A stretch of 64,000 nucleotides of DNA, taken from Rhabditophanes sp. KR3021 (Eukaryota > Nematoda > Chromadorea > Rhabditida > Alloionematidae). Below, one piece after another: positions 1 through 10,800 of the stretch (its first letter is position 1; each line of letters begins with the position of its first letter). A program made the translations under genes and the position numbers. The notes beneath the pieces are model-generated. The model was not told where the DNA came from, ran no database searches, and was given only the letters and a program-made list of their open reading frames with translations. Where the stretch lies: assembly GCA_963281155.1 (NCBI GenBank), contig CAUJLY010000004.1:2852001-2916000 (forward strand). The letters run 5' to 3'.

Positions 1-45
1 CTTTTGTTTTAAAACAACTCTTGTTGATTCCAAACATGGAATACT

Positions 46-641
46 CTAAATGCATAAATCATCAAGTTTCACTATAAAATTTACCATATTTCTATTCTTT
101 GATGGGTCCGAATTGTTGAAGGTTGTGGTGAGAATTTTCTCCGTCGACTCAACATTATTTAATTCGCTGTTGAAGATAGCTTGCAATCCAATAAGAGAGG
201 TGCCAATAGCCTTGTTGGTAAACTCCTCAGCCAACACTTTCTTGTCCTTTTTTGATTTCTTTATTCTCTTACTACTGCAAGCAGCTGATACTCCATAACG
301 TTTACTTTCACCAAGATGCGTTGCACTTTCTGGACCTTTTGGCATCTGCGACCAAGTTTCTTTTATGGCAATGTTGGGTAAACTTTGTGCTTTTATATCT
401 GTACCAGCAGATTTTCTTCTTCGACGGTTGTTTCAACAGTTCTTTGATTTTTCTTGGACTCTTGTGAAGAGGGTTTATTCTTTACACGACCTTCGATTTT
501 TTTGAGTTTGACTTCATGTTCTTTATCATCAGATTTCTTAGATGACTTGGCGATATCTGGAGCTTTTTCTTTGGTCCGATTAGTACCATTTTTCCTTGTT
601 TGTGAGTCTTGTGCCTTCTTATTTTTGGTGACGAGAGCCAT
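46..641 (-). CDS. Lysine-rich protein, function unknown
   Basis: I do not recognise this protein. Two exons, 641-405 and 345-46, join in phase 0 across a 59-base intron (donor gtacag, acceptor ending gcag), giving about 178 residues. The start at 641 reads MALVTKNKK; a more upstream in-frame ATG exists, but MALV gives a natural N-terminus. The first half is highly charged and rich in Lys, Ser, Glu and Asp, so probably disordered. The second half holds a basic stretch (KRIKKSKKDKK) that could be a nuclear or nucleolar signal, followed by a less charged C-terminus ending LDDLCI. There is no signal peptide or membrane segment. The exon join is convincing; any nuclear role is inference from composition. 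Confidence 0.6.
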
Positions 642-1066
642 AATGGTATGCCCGATTTTGCGCATGATTGATAAAAGTTGCGAATGCCACAAAAATAGAG
701 AATTTATGCCAAGTCAACTTTTTTAAACTGCACAAATTTGATTGTAAAAATGTAGTAAAGCATAAATTTTGATTGTTTTATTATTTAAATTTCGACCATT
801 TTATTACTTAAATTTTGAACATTTTAATATTATATCATTTTTTAAGTAAGTTTATTTAAGACAAAGTGAGTATAGTCTAAGTAATGTTGTCGTGTCGCAT
901 GTAAGTATTTTAACATTTTTAAGTATACTTGCAAGGGTTCGACGTCATATAGGAGCTGTGATGCGGACTTATGTCCGGACGTAATTGTGAACATAATGAT
1001 TTAAAAATTTAACTGAGCTCAATTTTTTTATTGTTTACCTAAATTAAATGACATAATTTAGGATAT
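642..1066. other. Intergenic, no gene seen
   Basis: AT-rich spacer between the lysine-rich gene and the 3' end of GALT. I see no ORF, RNA gene or repeat in it. Confidence 0.5.
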
Positions 1067-2098
1067 TTAGATGTCGCGAATAGTCTTTGCAGCAACTTCT
1101 GGAGTTAAATCCCTCTGAGGTTCAGCATAAACTTCATAACCCGCAATATGTTTTTTAACTGTGGGTGATCTTAATAATGGTGGATAAAAGTTGAAGTGTA
1201 ATTGCCAATGACTCAAATCATTGTCCAAATAAATCCCAGATGGTGAATTGTTAGCTCCAAAAATATACGGGAAAGGACAATCAAATATTTTGTCATATTT
1301 TGTTAACAGAAGTTTTAAAATTTCAGCTAATTCGGTTTTTTGAACCACATTTAATTGGCAAATGTTGTGGACAACAAATTTAGGTAAGACTATTGTCTCA
1401 AAAGGCCAAACTGCCCAATAAGGCACAACAACTAACCAACTTGCATTTTGAACAATAACTCTTTCTTTTTTAATCATTTCTTTGTGTGCATAATCTAATA
1501 AAAGTTGGGAGCCATGTTTGTCAAAATACTTTTTTTGCATCTCATTCTTTTTGCTTGGGATAGTTGGTAAGTAATTAGATGCCCAGAGCTGACCATGAGG
1601 ATGAATATTTGAACACCCAACTTCACTTCCTCTGTTTTCAAATATTTGGATCCAATCGTATTTTCTGAAAAGTTCCTCATATTCTTTGCACCACACATTT
1701 ATGACATCACATATCTGTGTGATACTTAAAGTTGATAATCGTTCAGTGGAATCCTCAGAATAGCATATAACCTTACAAATACCAGTTAAGTTTGTTTCAC
1801 TAATGAAAATATCCTCTTCATTATTATGCGACTTGTCTGCAACATAAGTGGTAGTAAACGTCGGAAAGTCATTTTCAAAAACATATGTTCCAACATAATT
1901 AGGATTTGCAATTTGATTGCCTCGTTTGGCACCTGGAGATAATGGGTTGTTATTGACAGATTTAATTTGATTATTAGTTTCTACTGATTTTGATTGATTA
2001 GATATAGAATGTTCACCTGACCATGGGCGATTTAATCTATTTGTAGCCGAAGAAATCACCCATTCTCCAGTCATGGGGTTCATTCGTCTCGATGCCAT
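1067..2098 (-). CDS. GALT: Galactose-1-phosphate uridylyltransferase
   Basis: GALT transfers UMP from UDP-glucose to galactose-1-phosphate in the cytosolic Leloir pathway. This single-exon ORF of 343 residues begins MASRRMNPMTGEWV, the usual family N-terminus, and ends in the conserved QRDLTPE block, so it looks complete though shorter than the vertebrate enzymes (about 380). The active-site motif HPHGQ is at residues 166-170, with the nucleophilic His at 168. The NPNYVGTYVFENDFP block (66-80) and the C-terminal HFNFYPP block are typical. In the N-terminal P-L-C-P-G motif of other GALTs, the Cys is replaced by Ser (PLSPG, residues 52-56). Its neighbours are unrelated in function. Assignment is secure. 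Confidence 0.95.
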   Translation of the reverse strand: MASRRMNPMTGEWVISSATNRLNRPWSGEHSISNQSKSVETNNQIKSVNNNPLSPGAKRGNQIANPNYVGTYVFENDFPTFTTTYVADKSHNNEEDIFISETNLTGICKVICYSEDSTERLSTLSITQICDVINVWCKEYEELFRKYDWIQIFENRGSEVGCSNIHPHGQLWASNYLPTIPSKKNEMQKKYFDKHGSQLLLDYAHKEMIKKERVIVQNASWLVVVPYWAVWPFETIVLPKFVVHNICQLNVVQKTELAEILKLLLTKYDKIFDCPFPYIFGANNSPSGIYLDNDLSHWQLHFNFYPPLLRSPTVKKHIAGYEVYAEPQRDLTPEVAAKTIRDI

Positions 2099-2499
2099 TA
2101 AATTAACTGTAAATCATAGCAAATGAATCAGAAATAAATAATGTATTTAATTGATATACACATGTCATTAATTAAATATCTGTGCGTTTAACGCAATAAA
2201 ATCAAAATCAAAAGAACTAATGATAAATATAGTTTATTCAGATCACCCAATCTCTGAATTATTAACATATCAAATTAGGCACATTGTTTCTATTTAATAT
2301 ATAAATTGAACCTTATTAATATTCAAATATATAGTTGAGCTTGAAATATGTCTTGTGAGTTGGTTTCAGCAAAGAGTTGATTTTATTATCAAGGATGGTA
2401 TTCTGTGTCAATAGATTAGATGGTTGATTAAGATTGCTTGTTAGAAATTGTTTGACCGTTGAAGTTGAATTTAAACATCCTTTAATCAGATGGCGGATT
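2099..2499. other. Intergenic between GALT and the Rap2 gene
   Basis: AT-rich spacer holding the GALT 5' flank and the Rap2 3' flank. No further gene seen. Confidence 0.4.
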
Positions 2500-3723
2500 T
2501 TAACAAATATTACAGCACGACTTGGACTTCTTAGATTTTTTTACTGCTTCAACATAATCAATTTCTTTAACAATTTCAGAGAAAATCAAATTGACGTTGT
2601 GGGCATTTTTGGCTGAGCATTCTGCAAAAACACACGACCACTGTTCTGCCAAATTCATCCCATCTTCAACACGCACTTGTCTTTGATGATTGAGATCGCA
2701 TTTATTTCCTACCAATAAAATAGGTATTTGATCAGTTCCCTAAAAATTAAATAAATGTAATTGAAAAAATTATCTAAAGAGTACTTTTTGTATGATATAT
2801 TTAGAAGAAGTCTATCGATAAGTTTGATATTTAGTTGTTCTCACTCACTCATTTAATTTAATTAGTTTAAGACTTTTAAATATTAAATTTAACTAATGTT
2901 TTAGTATATTCAAATGTTGGTGCTTTGTAATGAATACGTTTTCATCTTTTGGGGTAAACACACTTCTCGCTCTTGATTAGTTTTATAATCACTTATTATT
3001 TCTATTTATTAACTCGCTCTTAATGTCAAAAGTGGATATGTGTGGAGCAAATAAAAACGTTCGTTTTGATATTCAAGTTTACTATGTTGCATAGGTAATC
3101 CGCCGGTGGTCGAAGAAAATATAGTGAAGCAAAGTTGCTGAAGGCAAGTTAATGATATTTTTTGAATGATATAATATTTTGACATCTAGAAAAGCTAGTT
3201 TTGTATAAGATTGCGAACAGTTTTAATGAAGTGGAAAAGACTGATAAACCTCTGTTGACTGATTTGGAAACATAAAAGATAAGAATCCAGGCTAAGTGTA
3301 TATTGTTTTGGTTAAACTATTTCTGTTTTTTTAATTTTAATTAGAATATGTTTAAGGGACGACCTACCTTTACACGAATAATTTGATCTCGCATTGTTTT
3401 GATATCATTGAAAGTCTGTTGATTGGTAATAGAATAAACTATGACGAAACCTTGTCCGTTGATTATATACAGATCCCGCATTGAGGCAAATTGTTCAGTA
3501 CCAGCTGTATCTAAAATCTCAAGAACACAAGGATCTCCATTAACTTCAATTTGTTTTCTAAAGAAATCTTCAATCGTTGGCGAGTATTGATCGATGAAAT
3601 GATTAGAAACAAACTGTACTGTGAGCGCACTTTTTCCAATCCCTCCGCTTCCTAGAACTGTTTGTCTTTGTTATTACCAGATACTTTAAATCCAAACATA
3701 CCAACGACTTTAAACTCTCTCAT
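2500..3723 (-). CDS. rap-2: Rap2-type small GTPase
   Basis: Ras-superfamily GTPase acting at membranes in adhesion, cytoskeletal and MAP4K signalling. Exons are 3723-3702, 3657-3368 and 2739-2500, 183 residues. The first junction splits a Val codon of MREFKVVVLGSGG; intron 1 is 44 bases and intron 2 is 628. Visible parts are the P-loop GSGGIGKS, effector loop [27 protein letters not shown] and ECSAK. Phe in the effector loop after IED, and the block [14 protein letters not shown], favour Rap2 over Rap1. The C-terminus CCNIC is a prenylation (CAAX) signal after a lysine stretch. A 3' splice acceptor at 3789-3788, about 65 bases before the ATG, suggests trans-splicing or an upstream 5' UTR exon. 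Confidence 0.9.
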
Positions 3724-3789
3724 TTTAATTTGTCCTTTGTTGTGGGTGGTATACTAGGAAGAATTTGCAAACTCCCGTCAGGTATATCT

Positions 3790-6120
3790 GAAAATAAATA
3801 TTTAATGGTTGTAAAATAATTAACGAATTATATCTCATTGTATGTATCCTTTATTAGTAATAATTTAGTTAGACTAGATCTCATATTACTGCATTTGTAG
3901 GAATAAATTTTGAAAATAAAATAACCTACTGATTAGGTGTTTAAACTGTTATTATCAGTTTCTGGTTGTTTTTATAATGAATTCGGCCAGTTTAAGTGTC
4001 TATATACACAGGATTCTAAAATTTAGAAAAAGTATATTTAACGATTATTAAGCTTCAAGTAAAAAATATCTTATGGCAAAGATGTATGAATTTGCGAATT
4101 CTGAACAAATAAGTAATCAATTTTTATTTGATCCAATGTTTAATTTATTAATTAAAATATTTCCTTAAATATCTTTTTAAACAATACCAAAACGATGCAA
4201 AAAATGATGTAATAAAGAAATAATTGATTTTGTCATCTATACAAGTGACTCGAAAATAGTATTGTTTTAGCAAAACACAAATTTACGGTATTTTCAATTA
4301 TATTTTCAGTCATACAAATTGAAATAATCAAAGGCACAATGGTTTACTGAAATGTGAGAAATAACATTAGAATAATCTAAGTTTTACGGACCAATAAACA
4401 TGTACAAGTAATCCTATAATAGTTATAACAGATTTGTCTAATTTTGGGTAAATTATTACATTCAAAATTAATAGAACAAGTTGGAATAAAAAAGATTCTC
4501 CAACAAATATTGTAGAGGCTAAAAATGCAACAAGTAATAAAGTTATACTAGAACAGTTTACATTCTATTTTCGAGTAGTTTATACAATATTTATGTCAAA
4601 CTTGAATAAACACAATGTATCTCAATCGAAATATTGGTACCTGCTGATTTATATTAATTTTTTGCACACTATCAAGTATTTATATTTATTGTGTTACCTT
4701 CAATCAATTAATAAGTATAAAATCACAAACTTATTGTTAAACAGTCATTGTCAAACTGTTATAGTGTTAAATTTATTCGAATGAATTTACACTTCTACTA
4801 TTTACGATTCTAAATGAAAGGGAGTGAGGTTAGAAAATAGTGTAGATTTGTATCCAAAAATCATTCACTTCATCAGCGATAATATGTCTTAGCAAAAGTT
4901 TAGGCTGCTAAGGGGCATCGTCCGCGATAGTCCGTATGATACAAGGCTGGTTCATAACTTGTGCGATGTGTACATTATCAAACACAGCAAAATAATATTA
5001 TAAAGAGAGACAAACAATTCTGGTTGTGTTGTCATCTTTGAAAAGACGCGTCTTATTGGCAAAATAATTTATTTAAAACTGTTTGGGGAGAATCAAGATT
5101 TGGAATGACTAATATTACCAAAATACTATAATTTACACAATACTAGTAAAACCAAGTATCATTCATATCTATGACTATCAAACCAAAGCCATTATTTAAA
5201 ATCAAAAATAATAGTCATGATGAGTAGCACCAAAATCACAACAAACAAAATATGTACCATACATAAATAAAGTATTTTTTGACAAGTAATCACTACTTAA
5301 ATGTTTTCTAGAATATTTAAATGGTACAAACAAAAAGGTCAAAAAAGTTAAAACAAAATTGTCGGATCATATAATTTGTAAACCAAAAACATTCTTAAAA
5401 CAAGAGATGTAAGGGAACGATAGGACGATGGACAATGTATATATGTGACTTTAATTATTGGCATGGTTGGTATGCTTTAAATCATACCCCTAACCAAACA
5501 AAATATAATATGCATTGTACATCCGATTAAATCAACTTAATTGCGCAGTGGTAAAGTGTTGGCAAACGTCGTGGCGAAATGAATGGTGTTATCTTGTTAG
5601 CCAATTAGATAAATATCTCAAAGTCTTTTATCACTCAAGCTGTCAGTTACTTTATCATAACAGAGAGATATATAATGATGGATCAATATTCATATTTAAT
5701 AGCATATGTATAGTACGTACCAGTCGCATTTGATCATAGCAATAAACGCTAAAACTAGAAATAATATAAATAATATTGAGAATATATCTAACAATTGGTA
5801 TTAATTAGATATTTTATTTATAAAAGAATGATCTATTCTTATTTATAGTAAATAAACATAATACGTATATGTATGGTGCGATTATTTAGCAATTAAGAAT
5901 TTATTCACTCTAAAAATACAATCATGTTCTATTTTGTTTAAATAAAATTATATCAATGCATCTTGATTTATCGCTTAATTGTGGTTCGTTTTAATCAGAA
6001 TTGACCGTCAAGTATCTAACTTGATACAAACAAATCCAGCTAAAAATATGCATATAAAAAAACAAATAAAAAGCAAATAAAAAGAGACAAAAATAAGAAA
6101 AATTATATTGTTAAACTTAC
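3790..6120. other. Long AT-rich region without a supported gene
   Basis: About 2.3 kb between the Rap2 leader and the orphan exon at 6121-6326. It may be an intron linking the two, since both are minus-strand with matching signals (donor at 6120, acceptor at 3789), but the joined frame is not persuasive. Two small plus-strand ORFs (4593-4784, 5515-5733) have no coding character I can defend. Confidence 0.3.
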
Positions 6121-6326
6121 CGTCCATTGTCATCTAACTTCTTGTTGAGCTTAACTTGTTGAACTATTTTTGTGCTCCCCTTTGAGTTAATTTCAATTGG
6201 TAAGTAGGTTTCAGCCAATTTGGTTCCATTTTCTTCGGTGATGTTCAAAGCTTCAGTTAGAAGAAAGTCGTTGTCAACGCCAGAAAAGTCATCAAAGGCA
6301 GAGTGAGATTGGCTAAGAGGGTTCAT
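6121..6326 (-). CDS. Orphan 5' coding exon, product unknown
   Basis: An open frame from an ATG at 6326 encodes about 68 residues starting MNPLSQSHSAFDDFSG and ends at a strong donor (g|gtaagt at 6121/6120) in phase 2. The composition (acidic start, then NKKLDDNG) looks like real protein. The next exon was not found. Splicing to the acceptor at 3789 gives an early stop. Using the later AG in CCTAG at about 3751 instead would add only about a dozen residues, ending at a TGA that overlaps the Rap2 ATG. It is therefore either a short gene upstream of Rap2, a Rap2 leader with an upstream ORF, or part of a gene I have missed. Confidence 0.35.
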
Positions 6327-6504
6327 GATTAGCAAAAATAAATTAAAAGAGGTATCTTTTACTTGAAATAAATTTAAATAATAATAAAAGTTTACTCAAA
6401 CATGCATCAATTATATTCAAAATACGTAAATTACATTAAAAAACGTGTAACTTTAAATATTAAACAAATCAGGAAATGCACTTTTATTTAAGTGAATTTA
6501 AATA

Positions 6505-7743
6505 TTAATATGGTAGATGATAATTGTAAATTTTTGTGTGCTCCTCATTTTCAAAGTTGGGTACAAAATTGACAGTAACAATGGATTCGAAATTTTCGGA
6601 TAGTTCGGGTTTTTTGTAAGAACTTTGCAGTCTGTGGATAACCATTTTGTTGATTCCATGATGTGCTTCATCTGTTCCGATGATTTGACGGAAGGCATTA
6701 TTGTGCATACAATGATTAAGAGTTAAGTTTAAGTGAAAACACCGGACGGGGATGTTGCTTTTTGCTGCAAGATCAATGTATTTCTTTCTGGAGGCGGGAT
6801 CCATATTTGTGTTGTCAATAACAACACTTTTGCCTTGTTCTATCATTTGATTGGCTATTTTTAAACACTTTTCTTGAGTTCCCAAAGTATCTCTATTGAT
6901 AACACCATAATCATGTTTTGCTTCCCATTCTTGAGCTAATGAACTCTTGCCTGAAGCTGGTAACCCAACCAAAATAACCATTTCCTGTTTGTCCTTGCCT
7001 AGTTGTGTATCAGCAGGAACAAATTTGGGCATCTTTTGGGCCAAATAATTGACAGGATCAAAAGGTATGTCAGCAAACAACTCTTTTGTAAATTGCTTTA
7101 AGAAGAATTCTTCGGGTGTTGCGAATTTAATTTTTATGTTTAAAGCAAACAGTTTGTCTGCATCAGAATGGTCTTTCTTTTTTCTTGTAGACGATACCAG
7201 CCTGCCAGCTGCATCACCAACATAGATTGAATTTTCGAAATCAATTGCCAAGGAGTCGTTACTCTCACCAACGAAATAATCCCACATCCCCACATATGGT
7301 TTTCTGAAGGTTGGATGTCCCAATGATATAAACACTTGCATTGGTACTTTCATTCTTTCGACAACACTTTCGATTTTCTTCTTAAATTCATTAGGATTAA
7401 CCTTTCCGACTTCGAGTCCCTTTTGATTTGTAAAGATGACAAGTTTAAAGTCATCTTTAGCCAAATCTTGCAATTTCTTTGGAATGCAATCATACAATAA
7501 CTTCCAGTCAGTTGGGTCTTTTGGAAATACACGACCAGAGGCAGTTGTTATCAATGTACTATCCATATCAAATGATGCAACCTTTGCTTGGGACTTGACG
7601 TCATTTGAAGTATAGATCCACATATTCTTCATACATTCCCATGTTCCCATTTTTGTCTTGGGACCACCCTGATTAAATATAGGTGCCAACTTCATCTGTT
7701 TAGGATTAGCATCAGTTGTGGTCTTTCTTTTGACTGGGGGCAT
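6505..7743 (-). CDS. PNKP: Polynucleotide kinase 3'-phosphatase
   Basis: DNA end-processing enzyme of single-strand break repair: it removes 3' phosphates and phosphorylates 5' hydroxyls. Single exon, 412 residues. The N-terminal HAD phosphatase has the FDMDST motif with Asp 59 and 61, FTNQKGL at about 104-110 and YVGDAAGR at about 174-181. The C-terminal kinase has the P-loop GLPASGKS at 260-267, and INRDTLGTQEKC and IDNTNMDP further on. The vertebrate N-terminal FHA domain is absent; the protein starts with a short basic tail (MPPVKRKTTTDANPKQMK) that could be a nuclear signal. Assignment is secure. Confidence 0.96.
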   Translation of the reverse strand: MPPVKRKTTTDANPKQMKLAPIFNQGGPKTKMGTWECMKNMWIYTSNDVKSQAKVASFDMDSTLITTASGRVFPKDPTDWKLLYDCIPKKLQDLAKDDFKLVIFTNQKGLEVGKVNPNEFKKKIESVVERMKVPMQVFISLGHPTFRKPYVGMWDYFVGESNDSLAIDFENSIYVGDAAGRLVSSTRKKKDHSDADKLFALNIKIKFATPEEFFLKQFTKELFADIPFDPVNYLAQKMPKFVPADTQLGKDKQEMVILVGLPASGKSSLAQEWEAKHDYGVINRDTLGTQEKCLKIANQMIEQGKSVVIDNTNMDPASRKKYIDLAAKSNIPVRCFHLNLTLNHCMHNNAFRQIIGTDEAHHGINKMVIHRLQSSYKKPELSENFESIVTVNFVPNFENEEHTKIYNYHLPY

Positions 7744-7867
7744 AACTAAAACTATACTTACAAATTAAAAAACACATATAAAAATATAAAAACGAAATCA
7801 CGTCAGGAAAAATGGTTTCATACATATAGATGCATTTATTTATTAATTAAATTGGTATTATATTTAA

Positions 7868-10800
7868 TCACTCATCTAATCGAAATTTCTTAACCTCAGA
7901 TAATAATCTATAATCTCTATTCATACACGAGCATTGACAGCCATTAACACAGCAAATGCTATAGTCTTCAAACCACCCAACCATGCATTTCATATGACTG
8001 CCATGGAGACAATTTGAGCACCATACAAACCACTGAAGTACAGCGTTATCTATTTTATCAGATTCATCCTCTGGTATGAGTGTACCTAGATGTAAGCGAC
8101 AAATTGAGCATTTAGGTAATGGCTTTTTGCAAGAGACACATGCAAACGACCGCAACGGTAATGATTCATTCTTTTTGGTCAAGGGTGTCGTCTGTGAATT
8201 AATTCTAGCGGCATTTATTTGGGCTTTGTCTTCTCCGATAAAAGGTTTACGACAAAATAAACAACATAAACTGACAGTGGCTGGATTGATAACTGTTTCC
8301 ATTTTCGAACAAACTGCGTCTTGCGAAATATTTGACTTATGAATTGCAGTGATCAGACAATTAAGAAAAGTTCTTGGAATAAATAGTTGCCAAACATTAA
8401 GAATATCCATGTATGAGCGAATAATAAACTTACTACGCTCAAGTCTTCTTTTAGTTTTAAGCTTGTCAAGATTTTTCTGCGTAGTTGAAAAGGAATTACG
8501 TCTAGATATCTTTTCTTTATGTGAAACTCCAACTTTGATTATTGGAGCAATTGGAAAGTTAAGTGGCTCGCTTACACAATCACCCAAGATTAATAATAAA
8601 GCCGTTGTTTGGAGATCACCCTGAAACGTGAATATATTAGTTTATACTAAATTAATGGGTACTTTCTTGTTAACTCAACCCCACAACAATTTATTTTTTA
8701 AAATGGTACAAGGTTGCATTAAATGCATTTGATAATAGACCTTAAAGAGATATATTATAGCTTATCACCAAAACGGCACTGTTAGTAATTTGTAAATTAG
8801 ATATTGGTTAAAAATAAGCCTTAATTAATGTTTTAGTATATTTTAAAATAAACAGTATATCAATTTTATCTGAGAACATTTGCCCACGGATTCACTTTTG
8901 TCGTCACATGCAAATATGTCCCGTAATTAGTCTCAATTATATCATAATAATATTTCCTTAGTTTTTTACTAATCTTCTTTTTATTTAGATTACATCAAGT
9001 TAAGCAGTCATATGGTGCCAATTTGCCAAGCTTTTAAAATTGGACGCTTTCTAACTAGGCCCATAAATTTTGATGAGTGCGCTGATATTGAAGAGTATGA
9101 AGAAGAAAGTCTTTCTACACCGCATTTTTCTCATTGTAAAAAGTAGTTTATCACATTCAACTCCGTTTATACCAGCAGTTACGCGATGCTGAAATGGAAC
9201 TTAACGTCAATTCTGACGCTGAAATTGTCTTGTCTACAATCTGGTCTAACTCGCTGATACTGCTTCCTTATATGTAATTCTCGACTCAGGAAATGAAACA
9301 GATGTTTTGAACAATTTTCGAAGCTTTCAAAAAGCCATCTTTTATAGTAGAGAGGGAAGATAGGAAGGTCTACTATTTCAGCAAATTTGATAGAAGGACA
9401 AGCAAAAAGATCATGTGGATCGCGAAGAGTCAAAAATGAGCGAAGAAGAAGTCGAAAAAGTAATTATGTGCAAACTCCCGCTATCATCAAAGGAAGTCGC
9501 TGAAAATCTTGAATATATTTTTAGGTTTAAGTGGCAAGATATGAACTGTGATCGCGGAAAGTGTTCTAACCCACGGATCTACCTTCTCAACCCTATCAAT
9601 CCGTACAAATTAGTTGGTATCTTGACTAAAATTCTTTTTAATCTTCAAATTTTTTTCAAATTTGTTTAAATACATTTTTAAATTGTTTCTTCTTACCGTG
9701 CGGTCCAAAAAGTTATGTAATAGCTGATGTGAAGTTTCATTATTTCCCAAACCGGTAAGAATAATTCCCGTGATATTTCCATTTCCAACCATATTTGCCT
9801 TTGTAGTATTCATAATCCTAAAGAATTCGTCATCACTTAAAAACATTGAAGCAAATGCAATCTTATCAACCAATGAAATTCTTTCCAGCAAGAATATTTC
9901 CTTGTATGTGTCATAAGTGCCTACATTCGAAGAATTAATGTAAAGTAAAATGGCGAACATATACTCATCATATCGTTTTATGACTGACAATTTTTTGAAA
10001 TCTGAAATCGGACCCCCTCTGTGCATTTTTATTAATGTCTCAAATTGCTTCATTAGATCATGCTGTCTCAAGAAATTGATATTTGTACTTGAATCTAACA
10101 CAAACTTTGATATCAATTCTCTGGCTAAATTTACATTGTTTGTAAATACAGCCACAGCAATATTTCTCGAACATTTTCTTAAATCTGTTGTGTTTCTTAA
10201 TTCAATGTAATTCTCACTTTCGACATCATCAATTAGAGGCCAATTACATATTCTTAAGATGTCGTCTCTCTTTTCATGTTTATAATAACTAAATCTCTCC
10301 ATTAGTTCACTGAATTTAGAATCATGCTCCGCTCGTTGTTGACGTTCATAATGCACAGCTTCAACCATCGGAAGTTGAAGTCCCAATGCTTTGTAGAATT
10401 TTGGAAAACCCTTTGTAGCAATTTCTAAAATACCTGGGAATTTAGAATTATATTTGTCGCCAATGACATCTTTTCGAATTTCAGGGATAATCATTCTTTG
10501 TAACCAATTCCAACAATTCACCAGCATCATCTTTTGCCGCTGAGGAGTAAATTTGTCAATTTCAATTACTCGGCAACATTTTTCAATCGTTGATAAAATT
10601 GGATCTTCAGACGTTCCATAACCATAGCCTTCGATGCACCTGTTCCTCATAATTGAGGAAATATCAATTTGATGATAACGAATTCTGTTATTATACGACA
10701 TTTGTCTCGTATTATCTGTGTTTAAAAGATCTAAGTTTGAATCAAATATGTTAATATTCTTGTTGATCGAACACGCTACTGTTCTGGTAGTTTGGCATAA

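Noticed and set aside
5535..5610. Possible tRNA: gcgcagtggtaaagtg resembles a tRNA D-arm
   Set aside because: No matching acceptor stem, anticodon arm or ggttcga T-arm follows at the right spacing.
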